Part shown: in pieces, positions 33,473-45,660 of the stretch
How positions within the stretch are numbered: position 1 is the first letter of the stretch
Layout: each line of letters begins with the position of its first letter
Assembly (NCBI GenBank): GCA_015179125.1
Contig: WHVA01000100.1
Coordinates: 174,001 to 238,000 of the forward strand
Direction of reading: 5' to 3'
DNA length: 64,000 nt
Source of the DNA: Gautieria morchelliformis
Lineage: Eukaryota > Basidiomycota > Agaricomycetes > Gomphales > Gomphaceae
Notes under the pieces: model-generated
The model's input: the letters and a program-made list of their open reading frames with translations, nothing else
Told to the model about the DNA's origin: nothing
Databases searched by the model: none
Translations under genes and position numbers: made by a program

Positions 33473-34594
33473 TCATTGCACTTTAGTGTCTTTATCCTTG
33501 CCCTTGCGGCGGCGAACGTCCAGCTGCTTACGGGTCATACGCGTGCCTAGCAGGACGTCCCAATGGATAAAGTATGGCTGGCTGAAGTTGGATTTGATGC
33601 CGACGGCCTGAACATTGCAGTCACGTCAGCTTCTGGAGTGGCACAAAGAGTGCTTCTCAAAACGGACCTGATGATGAATATCATGGTAGTCGGCGTTATT
33701 GCCGAAGAGCGCCTGGAGTGGATCCCACGGTAAGGCATACCCGCAGTGATCGTCGACAGTTTTGAGCGTGGAAATCGCGAACAGTACGGTTGCCTGGCGG
33801 ATAGTCATAAAGGTGAGCTGCTGCGCCACGGCAGCGCCGAGAGTATCAAAGAGAAATCCTTCGAGGGGGTGGTTGTATAGTGCGCCGTACGCATAAGGGA
33901 CATACAGCCGGTGGTGCACGGCATGGATACGCTTGTATAATGTTTTGTTCATGTGAAACGCGCGGTGGAGAAAATATTGCCATGTATCAATTATGAATCT
34001 TCCTCGCAGTCAGACGAAGAGATGCAGGAGACGAGAGACAACGCACATGGCCAATAGGAACTGCGCAATTGGCACACCCCACCAGTATGACCACGAGAGA
34101 ACCTGCTGCCCATTGGCGGCCAGAAACTCCTTCCCCTTTACCTCACCTAAGACTGTAACTGTGAGTCGCACCACCCACTTGCTGAGCTGCCTCATCTCGG
34201 CTGTGTGATTGCGAAAGGCATCGCTCTCAGAATCGTCAAGCCACAGGATACCCAACACAGTCTGCACGACCTGCTGCAGGATAACGGCAATAATGACGTC
34301 CTTGCGGGACACAAGGTTTTTGGATTTGATTTCCTCGGATTCGTGGATACGGTATTTGGCCGACCACTGGAATATGTCCAAGTCTAGAAGATGAAAGAAA
34401 AAGGAGAGTGCCCAGTAGGATACGAGGGGAGAGATGAGTGAGAGAGCTTTATCGTTGATTCCTGGAACCACTGAGACAGAGGAAATGTGGTAGAACGGAT
34501 GCTGCACAGGACTGGGGACGAGGGCATCTGAGTCAAAAAATGGATACGCTCGGAAGAAGGAGGTGTTGAAGGTATTGTGGAACAATGCGTCCAT
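33473..34594 (-). CDS. SUR2: Sphingolipid C4-hydroxylase (fatty acid hydroxylase superfamily)
   Basis: Three exons (34594-34047, 33998-33668, 33607-33473) join in frame to a protein of 337 residues, the usual SUR2 length. Membrane segments come first, then the di-iron histidine boxes: 'DTWQYFLHR..H' (HxxxH), 'RIHAVHHRLYVPYAYGALYNHP' and 'DYHDIHHQ'. The C-terminus is Lys/Arg-rich (RRRKGKDKD). The family hydroxylates dihydrosphingosine or dihydroceramide at C4 in the ER to give phytosphingosine, the base of fungal GIPCs. Splice sites are canonical and the frame is intact. The closest alternative would be another ERG3/fatty-acid-hydroxylase member, but the box pattern favours SUR2. Confidence 0.9.
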
Positions 34595-35764
34595 GCTAGA
34601 CGTGAACTAGACGTACAGTAAGTGGTCTTTGGCAGAGAAAGATGTGCTTAGTTTTCGCGGGACATGGGGCGGGGAGGCCTTATGTAAACCGCACGTGGAC
34701 GAGACCCCGCGAGCCGGGACCTCGCGTACTGGATCCAGGCCAATGATCCCGTGAGGCAGCTGAATCAGCTGTTGACCAGCACATCGGCTGCCCCAGCAAT
34801 TTTTCTAAAAGACTGTTTTTGCTACCAATAAATATTATTTTGAATAAATTATGGACAAGTATGGGTGAGGAAGCCTATTGCAGGGGCCTACGTTGCAAGG
34901 GCACGCCTGTTAAATACTTTGCGAGCTGGACTGGGATGTACACAGCTGTCATGTACATAAGGAAGCGTCTCTTGACAGTCGGAACTTTTGATTAAATTAA
35001 TCGAAAGATGGACAGAACCAAGTATCAGGCACCCGCAGGCTCCTGCCAGTGCGTGTCAGGTCAGCGTGGAACGGTGGAACTGCGGAAATAATTGAGCATG
35101 ACATACATCCTGGCTCGTATGAGATAGTTGATGCGGTCCAAAGGGAAGCTCTCTCGACTGAGCAACGGCGACTAAGTGCACTGCTGCCGATGCATACTAG
35201 TGGCACGTCTTTCCTCCAATTCGTCTACACTACACGCCCGTTATTAATATGGGATGGGAGCATCAAGGTCTGGTGACTTGTGTCGAGATAACATCTGCCA
35301 AAGATGGGATCTGCAGTGCTCCAATCGACTGATCATTCAAGAAACAAAGCGCGGGTGGGCAAATCAATCCTAGGAGTACGGAGACATTTCAAACTGGAAG
35401 GCACATCAGGTGGGATGTATATATATATAACCTGGGGGTAGGAGGGAACGTCAGGCTAGGGTCCTTTGATTGTATGAGCAAGCACTCCCAAGATGATCGG
35501 CTTACCCAACATGGTTTCGCTCAAATCCATACCCAACAACACAGGGATTGACATCGACTTCGTAACGAAGGGAAGCGCCGGGTATAAATAATATTCTGGT
35601 TTGCACGAGTCACATCCACGTCGTGAAGCAATCCAGTAAATTAGGCTACACATACAGTCTAGGATATAAACAGGGGCCCCAACATCGTATTCCTGTACAA
35701 GTACACTCAAACGCCGCGCCACGATTTTCCATATACAAGTCCACTGGGAGGAAGCAAACGTAGG
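34595..35764. other. Intergenic region, SUR2-like gene to CRIPT
   Basis: There is no gene that I can support. A TA-dinucleotide run lies at 35418-35430. Open frames at 35049-35276 (plus) and 35456-35722 (minus) have no recognisable domain and no splice partners. Confidence 0.5.
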
Positions 35765-36219
35765 TTATTTGCTCGACATGACGTAGCCTGTCGTATCGAG
35801 AATCTTCTTCCCGCATATACTACATATTCCCTTTTTGTATGCGCATCCTGAATCCAAGGTAAGACCAATTATGTGGAAAATATGGGCATACATACCATGA
35901 CAGTATTTGGCTGTGTTCTGCGATACGTTTTGTTTACAATCTTTACATTTGCCGCCATATGGCTGTAATCACCTTTTATTAACCAAAGTTATCGTGATAA
36001 TGTAAAGGACACACCGTATATCGACTCTTGGACCCTCCCGCTTTCGTCAAAAGCTTGTTCTCTCCGATTCTGCGAGAGCCTGACGCCACCTGGCTGCCGG
36101 CAGAAGAGAATGGATCTGGGGCGGCCACCTTTGATAATTTCTGGGTATGAACGTAGGTTAGTGAGAAACGTTCGTACGGGGAATGCACCCCAAACCTTCG
36201 TACACTTCTCGCAGACCAT
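35765..36219 (-). CDS. CRIPT: CRIPT-like protein (cysteine-rich PDZ-binding protein homologue)
   Basis: Four exons (36219-36196, 36140-36015, 35962-35896, 35847-35765) join in phase to exactly 300 nt, that is 99 residues plus stop. Human CRIPT has 101. The product starts MVCEKCTK, continues 'ENKLLTK', and has the paired Cys motifs YGGKCKDCKQNV, AKYCHGCAYKKGICSICGKKILDT. These CxxC pairs bind zinc. In eukaryotes CRIPT is a small conserved protein linked to the minor spliceosome and, in animals, to PDZ proteins. Its role in fungi is not known from sequence. Exon 1 is only 24 nt, so automated annotation could miss the gene. It ends 258 bp before the DNMT5 stop codon on the same strand. Confidence 0.92.
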
Positions 36220-36476
36220 GGCGGAGAAAAGGATATTACTTTGTCAGCTCCGGCATAAGCCGGTCGCGCGTGGCGCAAGCCTTTCCGGAAAAGTGAATAT
36301 ATTGACATTGGGGTATTCCTTTGCCAATATCCCCGACGACAAACTACAAGTATATACTAGCAAATAATAATACAAGCTAAAGATACAAGCAAGTTGGTGC
36401 GAAGAGCGAATGATTGGCAGATCAAGATGTGAGATGACAGTGAGCTGTCGTGCTCAGTGGTAACGCTTCTACTTAT

Positions 36477-39400
36477 CTATAGCATGTCCTCCAGTGTCCT
36501 GGCTTCAGTTCTCTTTTCAAAAATCTCCGTGTCGATTGTGTCAATGGTCAAGAAACGCCAGATATGGACCGTTTTGGTCTGGCCAAACCGCCGTAAACGA
36601 CCGATGGCCTGAGTCTCACAAGCGTCGTATATCTCTTGCGAGGCAGTAAGTAAGGGGGAGAGGAAAATAGCATGGTTCGCCGAGGTAAGGTTACTAATTT
36701 GCTGTTAATAATAGGGATCGTTTGTCGACGGACGGGACTTACGCTCCACTCGCACTCTCGTCAGTTACGTTGAGGAGGAGAACGCGCTGTGATCCACCGC
36801 TCTGGAACGTCTCTAGGTTCCTACTTTTCACTGTGGCAGTGCCTTTTATCTCCAGGAATTGAATTTTTTGGGCAGTGAGCGCCTCATTCACTTTCTTCAT
36901 CAGGTCGGGGAACTGAACGAAGATTAACACTCGTTCTTGTTTGGGAATCTGGTTTCTGTCGATGGATAAAAGAAACATCAACGCCCCGTCAACAATAGAG
37001 CATTACCACGCACTTGATCAATTCTACCACTTGTTCGAGCTTCCGCCCGAAGTGTTTGCCATTGCCATCTCGTATAGCATCATCAATACCCAAAGTCTGC
37101 GCCTTGACAATGTTCAAGACCCTTGCGGCAGCCATGCACTCGCCAGATGCATTATACACGCACTCCTCCTTCTCCGCGCAAGCAGTGACACAGGAATGGC
37201 ATCCCATGTGCCCACAAGAACTGAGAACACCTATTTCCGTGATTGGGAGTGAAGCCTTGTCGCACCTAGGACAATGGACAGGTGATATTTCTTGTTGCTC
37301 TTGCTTCTGTAAATCACGAACAACCGTGAAATATCGTAATGAACGAACGCGCCCAACGAGCTCCTTCGTCAACTTCCGGAGATCGTGGGTATGTTCACGA
37401 TGTTCCCAAATCAGATCGGCGATGTCTTGAGGCTTCTCCTTTCCTTTCCCCTTGGGCTTCCCTTTGAGAGGCTTGGCTGGGAGAGTTGGCTTGTCGGACG
37501 GTGTTGTATTGGTGGTGGTTTTAAGTGGAACAGGGGCATCAAGTCCTGCCTCGTCGAGAACTTCAAGAATCATGTTAGTAGCATCCTTATCGCCAACGCC
37601 TTCGGTTCGTGTGACACGTAACCATTCCTCGAAGAGACTTTCCTCGTCTGTTTTGCCTATGCGCTTCTTCATCTCCATCGCTTCGACGACGTTTTTGTAT
37701 AGATCAGCACGGCACTCTTGAAGTTGGGCAGTGCGATCTTTGACGATGATTTCACAAGCCTTCATAGCATTGTCCTTGTCGCCGGTGTCAAGGTCAAAAT
37801 GCGAACATCGCTTAAGTAGCGCCTCTTCGGCAGAACTAGGACATTTAGTTAAAGTATGTTGCACGGTTTGAAATGAGAACTACTTACTTGCTCTCGCCAA
37901 GGGATTTCTGCAGCCGCTTTTCACGATCGCTTTCATTCTTTCTACCACGCTTAATAGTCATGTCCAGAGCACGTAGATGGTGATCGAGTTCCAGATAAAT
38001 GGCACGTTCGGCAGCTGGCAGTTTAACAGGCTCAAGGTGCTCCTCGGCAGGTATTTCGTCGATCTCTGGTTTATTCTAATTGGCTAGGGTCAGTTCACGT
38101 TCTTTCACCGGACCGGTTGACACACCTGCCGAACGAACTGATCCAGGAAACCTTGACCAACCTGGTGTCTGTGAGCATGCCATTCAAGGCTGCGGACTTC
38201 GCGGAAAGAGTGAAATTTCTCAACCTCTGTGTAAGCTAGTTCAGTAATAGTTTCCCGGAAGGACATACTCAAAGGACTCGCCGGTCTGCTCGCGTCGCCT
38301 CTTTTTCATCTGGGCTGATTGCCCTTCACCATCATCATCAATGCCCAAATGGATATCCAAGAAAACCGCAATAGTCTTCAACGATGGGAAGTCGTGAACT
38401 GGAGGGGTACCAGAAAGGACCCAGCGGCATGTGGCTTGAAGATTCGTAATGAGAGAGTGCGTTTTGCCGTCAAGGTAAGTGTACTCGTCGATGACAAGTC
38501 GATAGAAATGGAACATTTCAAGAGGCGGAGCCTGCATCTCCTTCCAATTCTTCTTCACTGACGACGATTTCAACTTCCAAGGGTCAGCAGCGGCTCGACT
38601 GATTTTGGGCTTTCTTTCTTTCTTCATCTTTTTCCTAGGCGTCTCGTCCTCGTCCTCGTCCTCATCTTCACTCGTAATGACATGGTTCTTCCTTTTCTTC
38701 CCCCCTTTGCCTTTTGAGGGTGCCTCATCGATATCCATATCATCTTTGGCGTTCTTTGACTTCCCAGTGGCTTTGGCTTTGGGCTTTGGCTTTGGCTTTG
38801 GCTTTGCTCCGGCCTTAACCTTCGGGTTTGGCCCATCACTCGCGTCAGAATCGTCTGGGTCGGCCGGCGAAACCTCATCCTCTGAGTCAGAGTCAGCCAT
38901 CTCCATTCCTTGGGCATCAGGTTCGGAGTTCGCATATTCGCTGGCAGAATGTACGTCTTCGTCATCGGAAATCACGATTTTCGTAGCCTTCTTGGCCCGC
39001 CTTGAAGGACGTTTCGGGACAGAATCACTATCGAACCCTTCATCCTCATCAACTGGTGAAGACGACACAATCTGAGATGGTTTGGGACGATGTGGTATGG
39101 CAACTTCAACAACGAGGTTGGGCGTGGGGGTGCTACCCAACAACGGCGATGAGCTCTGTGACGTTGACACCTTGCCATTTTCTTCTGAGGTCTTGGACGC
39201 GTTCACGGTACGATACTGCTTGCCTTTGAGACGCTTGGATGGCACGAAGTCCTCTGATGGCTTATCGACTATTAAAAGGGCAGTGAAGACTGTAGTACGG
39301 TCGAGGTATTCATATATTACTCACCATTTTTCTCCGCCTCTTCAATCTTGGCAGCGACCGCCGAGGCGCCATCTTTCCGCAAAAGTCCCACTTGGCTCCC

Positions 39401-42400
39401 GAGAGCTGATAAAGTCTGCTTCAAACGTGCATTGAAGTATCTTCCTTCTTGGGTGGGGAGTGTCCCTGCAGTAGAGAATGCCTCCAAGTTCGCGAGATAC
39501 ACAGAAGATTTGAATAAATTCGAGGCCACAACAACAATGTCAGCATCTTGGATATTCTCGATAGTCAATGAATTCAAGTTGGCGGCTGTCGAGATGACAA
39601 CAACCTCGAACTTCTTGCCACAGAACTTCTGCACCTCGGACGCCCATTGACGGGTGAGGTGAGGCGGCACGACAACCAATGTACCTCTGACTGGGATGCG
39701 ACCCCGTGCGAAGTCACTAGAGGGTGCATCGGCTTTGGTAGGTGGGGCACTATCAATAAGTCCAAGTGTGATAGCGGTCTTCCCATAACCAACCTCATCG
39801 GCCAGGACGCCGCCTCGAACACGAACGGGACGCTGGGCGCGACCTTCGGCTCTCCAGCTAAGGGGTTCAAGAACGGCCTCGGAGATCTCTTCTTCAATAA
39901 ATGCCGGCGCGTCCGTGGATTCTTGTTTGATCATCCAACCTAAGGAACGAAGTTGCTCCGGACGAAGGGGAATTCGGAAGTGCCGGGGCTGTGCATGTTC
40001 TGGATCGTGTTTGTTCCCTGACAGTCGGAATTTGGGAAGGTGGAGCTTCGCAGGTGGCGTGTAATCTGTAGTAAGTCTCCATGAAAGATGGGGCGCCTCT
40101 GGACGATGTTCAGTAGGAAGACGAGAGACAGCACGGTGCACTAGGGAGGTGACATTGACCCCAATCCGTACGTTACCCATCCCAGTCTCCTCATCAAGTT
40201 TTAACTGAGTTACGAAAGCACTAGGACGGTGCTTCAAGGCCTGCTCATATGCTCCAGCTTGAGACTGATCCTCAACTGCCTTGACCTTACGATCGAGCTT
40301 CTTCCAAAGTAAACGGGGTGGTGTTGGCGCGCATCGTTCGCAGTTGTGAATTTCATCTTGGACCTGAATATCCACCCAGGAGTCAACGTGACCATCAATG
40401 TTCTTGATACGCTCTATGATCCACGCCAAGGACTGAAACACCGTACGCGCATGTACGGCATCAACTTCTTGCCACGTATTACGGGGCCACTCTGGACCAG
40501 TCTGACCTTGAAGAGCTACTTCACATGTCAGTATTGCGTTGGCACTGGCACACGCTGCATTTGAAGCTACGACTTCAAGTTGCCTCGCAGGGACAGCATA
40601 CTGCGCTGCGCGCTTCGTGAGCTGCATTAGGGCGATGTGAGGTTCGGACAGCTGGACAAACAGGATAATACGAACCAGTAAATGAGCCTTAGATGCACGC
40701 ACCCAAACACACGGAACGTGGCAAGTGACAGTCTCAGATTCCCCGGCAGAGCTTTGTCTCCACTTCGGATTGAGACGGCCAATGATGGGCCGTGTCTCTC
40801 CAAACTCATACCTGCGCTTACTGATAGAGAAGACAAATGCGTCTTCCGTGGAATCACCGCATCGGGTGGGGTCAACAAAAAGGAACAAGTCTGGAAGGCT
40901 TGTGTCATTGTCGACTTTCTTGTGCAAAGAGCTGTTGGCGGCACCGCACTGGGGCAAGTAGTTATAAACACCAGAAATGTCTCGATCTAGCACGGACGCA
41001 TGTTCAGCTGGAACAGTGACCCGTAATCGAGAATGCACAATTCGTTCCTTGAAGGACGATCCTTGCAATCCCAGGCGAGACTCCCAGGCGGGAACAAGCT
41101 CGCCAACACCTTCAATTTCAAGGTCAAGGGAAGTGGCTTGTGGCAGCGCAAATTCCCAAACGCCGTCGAGCAGATTCTTGTTGCAAACGAAGCGGCCAAC
41201 AGGGAAAGCGAGCAAGTTGCGCACGGGACTATTCGCGGGAACGGACGCCTCAGGCTTTCCAAAGAGACGCCATTCAGCTCGTTTGGGATGAAGTAACAGC
41301 TCAAGAGATGCTGTCGGCGAACCATACGTTGCGACCCATATTTCCTGGCGCTTCAATGCAGCAAAGCGAAGTTCACTTTGTGAGGCTGCAAGCACAGCGG
41401 CTGCCCAAGTATCCCATTCGCCGTCCTCGATCGCCGTGTTCGAGGATTTTCTGATCTCTTGTAAGTAACCCTTGTCGACGCCCTTGATACTCAAGCACAT
41501 AGGGAGCGCGGCCTTAAGCTCAGCAGAGAACTCCGTCGGTAGAAGACGAGGTGATGCTGCGAGATCAATTGTCCTATATTTGTGTTCAGGACGTCCACCA
41601 CACTTAACGCATGCGGATGTGCCACAGTCTTCGCAACGTTGGACGTCGCGCGAAGTCATACCTGTGCGACCTTCACAGTCGCATAGGCGGGATGAACGCT
41701 CGGCATTCTTGAGAAGGGATGTAAGACAATGTTCCACCGTCGTGGCCAAATCGAGAGGCTTCAGATCGAGTTGTTTGTCTCCTGTGATGTGGTCCTGTAT
41801 GCTCGCACTTGGAGCATCGATTTCCATTGCATCTTCCGTCTCTTCGTTCGGGCCGCCTTTGAGAAGTTTCTTGCCTATTACAAGCGCCGCCATAATGCTG
41901 GCACCAATGACGGTCGTCGACATCGCATTGCCGGCCAGGTCAGCGAGCTGGTCCTCGGTCTCACGAGTGAGAAGAAGTTCATCGACAGGTAAACCCTGGA
42001 GCGAAAGCGCCTCGAGCCCAATCATCGGTCCACCACGATTCGTGATATATGGAATCATTGAGGGGGTTAGGCAAGGGCAAATTCCGGGACGACTGCCTAT
42101 GTTTCTATCAACGTTTTGAGACAGGTTCCAAACTTGACTGAGGGGAGAGTCAGAAGAGCAAATTACACAGCCAGTCGTGCAAAGTCACTGACGTCTTATA
42201 GGACGGATCGATACCGTCTTTAGCTGCGCGAAGTAGTGAGATGTCCATTAGGTCCCACACGCGCTCAACCTGCGCAACACCCCAATCGTTCCATGCAAAA
42301 TCAGGTAGACTACAATATCCGCCTGAATATGAAGCTTAGTCGTTAACTACCACCTGCCAGAGTTGATAACGAACCTTCGTCCCACCCTGTGAGCGGGCGT

Positions 42401-43549
42401 TTCCCTCCGAGCTCTTCCTCCAAACGAGCACGTTGATGACGAGATTCACACCGTCCCCAATCAGTACGACCTGTGCGTCTATCGAGGGCACCAAAACTCT
42501 CCTGCACAAGTTTCTCTCTAGCTTGGTGGATACGCGGATCATCAGTAGGCAGCAGAAATGCATCCAAAGTCGACGAAGCTGGTCTATAGAGACGCTTCAG
42601 AAGATCTTTCCAGTCGTCTGGCATATCTGATTTCTTCATGTCTACAGCCATGAGGTAGACACGTGTCCGCGTGTGAGGGATATAAAAGTTCTTGGTGTCC
42701 ACGCGCATATAGGATGCACTGTACGATTTGCCCTCAAAATATTTCTGGACTTTAGGCCAGGGTGCGCCGCAGACATTTTCGAGTATGACGAGTGGGGGGC
42801 GATGGTTTGTGACCCAAGACATCATCCCACGAAACGTGCGGCCAGACTCTCCTTCGGCATCGATGTCTTGCTTCTCATTATTCAAGTTGGAGTAGTCAAC
42901 ACACGATGTGCCTGCAATAAGGATGTCGACGTCGCCAGGAACCTTTACGCGTGATCCGTAGGCAGTCGTACTGAGGACACAGTGCGAGGGTCAATCAATC
43001 AATCAAAAAAAAAAAAAAAAAAAAAAAAAAAGAGTGGGAGATGACTCACGCGTATTCGTCACCCAACTCACAGACATCGCGGAACAGAATCGGCGGTCGA
43101 AAGTTCCGTTCAATGTATGCTTGCTTGAACGGCTCGATCTCGCACGAGAAAACATGCTCAATCTCGAGGTGAACGCCATATTTCTCCTTGATAGATCTGC
43201 ATATAAGATCTAGCGCGAGGAGAGGCGACTCTGTGCCTGAACACATGGTGGCAACGCGTAAACTGCGTCCTTTCACGCGTTCAACGACACCCTTCATTTG
43301 GGGAATACGATCGACAAGGTCGGCGAATATAGTTGGGATATCGCTGATGGGAGGAAGAGCAGACTGGTCAGGAGGGAGCTTGCTACCCGCCTTCGAAGTC
43401 ACCTGTGGCGCGTCGACGTCCTCCATGTCAGACGCGTCGCGTTCAGAGCCGTCTGACGTGTCATTGTGTTTTTTGCTACCTTTGAAAAATGTGGTCAACT
43501 TTTTCTGTCCATGCGGACGTTCGCCTGTAGCGCGTTTTGCCATGACCAC
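36477..43549 (-). CDS. DNMT5: DNMT5-family cytosine-5 DNA methyltransferase / SNF2 ATPase
   Basis: About ten exons give roughly 2200 residues in one continuous reading. The N-terminus (residues 16-23) is QKKLTTFF, a PIP-box pattern. The methyltransferase follows: motif I 'VATMCSGTESPLLAL', motif IV 'ILIAGTSCVDYSNLN' (catalytic Cys, with Ser where Pro is usual), motif VI 'ILENV', motif VIII 'HTRTRVYL' and the IX/X end 'LSLQGLP...LAGNAMSTTVIGA'. A long linker leads to SNF2 motifs: GYGKT, VIDEY, WVLSGTPP. Between them is an acidic, Lys-Pro-rich insert. A RING (CPRCD...CGHMGCHSC) and helicase-C ending 'QAIGRLRRFGQTKT' complete the DNMT5 order. The family performs ATP-dependent maintenance of CG methylation. 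A 27-nt A-run (43005-43031) sits in intron 1. All splice junctions checked were in phase. I saw no chromodomain. Confidence 0.93.
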
Positions 43550-43788
43550 TCCCAGAATGCGACCTTACGGTAGGGAGCTGGGGTGTAAAAGGGAAGACGC
43601 GTCGTTACAGTGTGACAGTAACGCGATATTCTGATATGCGTCTCGGAAACTCCCAGTCGGCTAGAATAATTGCTCTCAAGCTATGCTTCAAATTCTCATG
43701 GTGAAGTCACTAGCTGTGAATATCACTTACCCTAGTGATAGTATCTATGCTACGGCATGCCGTGTGTTGTACTTTTCACCGTACCACT
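43550..43788. promoter_or_regulatory. Divergent promoter between DNMT5 and the acyltransferase gene
   Basis: Only about 240 bp separate the ATG of DNMT5 (43549, minus) from the first plausible ATG of the plus-strand gene (43789). The two must share or closely juxtapose promoters. No TATA box is obvious. Confidence 0.5.
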
Positions 43789-45660
43789 ATGCCACCTTGG
43801 ACACGGGTTCAAGGCCTGAACCAGGACGAGGCGTTCACTCGTCCACTGGGGTACTAGAAGCTGCATACTACTGGGACAGTGTATGTTCTGGAATCTCCGA
43901 TAGTAAAGTATATCCATTATTTTCACCCCTCAGCCATTGATGTCGTTTTGCGGGAAAGCCTTGCTGCAGGTGACATTCGAAACCTCTGCGTCTGACGTGT
44001 CATCTTTGGGACTGTTGTCTTCCCAGAATGTCGCCAGGGCCTGGCTAGCTACGAAGAAACTCCATCCACTACTTGGCGCCAGGGTCCACGAACGACCGGA
44101 TGCGAGCGGGCTCGATTTTGTGGTTGACGAGGCCCACTTGAATGCGGTCAGTTCAGACGAGATTATGTTTGAGACCCTCCAGTCGGATGAAGAAGCCTGC
44201 GCCCTGGTGGACAAACTTATGAACGGGTCTCGGAGGCTCGCAATGGGGCAGCTTGTCCGGCTTTGGATTATCTCACTCCACCGTTCCCCATCCACCTCCC
44301 CGTCTTCAACTTCATATCAGTTATTCTTATACATGGGACATAGCATTCACGATGGAGTGGCTCAGACCACCATTGTCAGAACATTCTTCGACATTCTGGC
44401 CCGCCCTTCATCTTCGGATATGTATATCCCCAAGGACAATTTGGAAACTCGACTGATGCTACATCTTCCCATGGACGATTTAAACCCCTCACGCAAGTAT
44501 TCAATTGCCAGACAACGATGGCGGTTCGCCATCGCTCAGGTGGTTCACTCTAACAAGGCCGCGGCTTGGAAAGTGAGTTCGCCTTCTCCACTTCTGAACA
44601 TACACCGTGACATACGACGTTCCTCAAACAGGGCGGCCACGCGCTTCCCCGCACTATCACACCGTTGAGGCCGGAGAACCTCCCACTTTCTCGGACGTTT
44701 AGACACCAGCTTTCAGAAGAGCTCGTTAACCGTGTTCTCAAGTCTTGTCGACAGGCGGGAATCACCTTCGGCCATGCACTTCCGGTTCTTGTCCAGCTGG
44801 CTTATGCCCGAATTCTGCATCGTCTGTACGCTCAAGGTGCACTCTCAGAAGCAGAATGGACACATCGAATCGCACAGCCAATGCATTTTTCTGGTCCGCT
44901 CAACTTGAGGCCATATCTCGACCCTGAATGGCTTGCAACAGGGGAGCGGGCCGTGTCTGCGCGGCTGTTTCGTACTACAGAAACACACTTCCGGCAATGC
45001 CGGTCGCTCGGACACTGCCACGGGGCTCTCTTGCCCTGGAAAACCCACCGTTTGACACGTTGCTTTCCAAGGGTCGTTTCTTGCATAGGTGTCGCATAGC
45101 AAAAAAACAGACCAGTGACTTTTTGAATCACCCATTGCAGACAGAGTTTGCCCAGATATTGAGGCTCCCAAAGCTCAGAAAAGCTAGATCCAATGCACTT
45201 AATTGGAGAACTCAACTGGCAGCTACACGCACAAAAGGAACTCAAGGAAGGAATCTCCCATTGGGTACCACTGTTCCGGAAATCGCTCTAGACGAGCATA
45301 TAATGGCAATGTCCAACTCATGTTCGACATTGGGTGATGTACGTATAAATGCTTCTCCGTGGATGTCGGTGCTCGGTACTGACCGGTATGAAGCTCACCA
45401 CGAAAGTTCCTGCAGAATATCCATTGAATGGGCCCCCATCCCTAGGGCGTCTTCGTCTCAGCTCAATCCGACATTACCTCCGATGTCGTTCTGCTGAATT
45501 GTACCTCACGTCGGTTTCTTACCGCCACAAGCTCCAACTGGTCGCGTTCTGCGATACCCGTGCCTACGGTGAGACATTGGTGCCGGAATGGCTGTCCAAT
45601 CTCGGGCAGGCCATTGAGTGGTACCTGGGTGGCACCGAAATCCAGACGGCGAGGCTGTGA
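43789..45660 (+). pseudogene. HxxxD acyltransferase / condensation-like protein, frame breaks
   Basis: The body reads 'NVARAWLATKKLHPLLGARV' and then HSIHDGVAQ, the HxxxDG catalytic motif of the CoA-dependent acyltransferase/condensation fold. A clean intron lies at 44572-44627 (AAA|GTGAGT...AACAG|GGC). Next come the C-terminal half ('LNLRPYLDPEW', 'VSYYRNTLPAMPV', 'RFLHRCRIAKKQT') and the end 'ELYLTSVSYRHKLQL...EIQTARL' at 45660. Frame changes occur near 43850 (a GGGG run that would read through with five Gs), near 43910, near 44955 and near 45370. The last two could include introns, but the first looks like a one-base indel. It is either a decaying gene or has sequencing indels. It would transfer acyl groups to an unknown acceptor in the cytosol. 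Confidence 0.65.

Noticed and set aside
36440-36470. tRNA-like GCTCAGTGGTAACGC downstream of DNMT5
   Set aside because: It resembles only a D-arm, with no box B or acceptor stem within range.
41472-42119. 215-codon plus-strand reading frame
   Set aside because: It is the antisense of the DNMT5 exon and has no domain of its own.
43005-43031. 27-nt A-run as a retrotransposon tail
   Set aside because: It lies in intron 1 of DNMT5, preceded by a TCAA microsatellite, and has no flanking duplication.
36477-43549. Two genes: a DNA methyltransferase and a separate Rad5-like helicase
   Set aside because: The methyltransferase end motifs (LSLQGLP, GNAMSTT) are in the same exon as the start of the helicase linker, and all junctions are in phase. 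This is one DNMT5-type protein.
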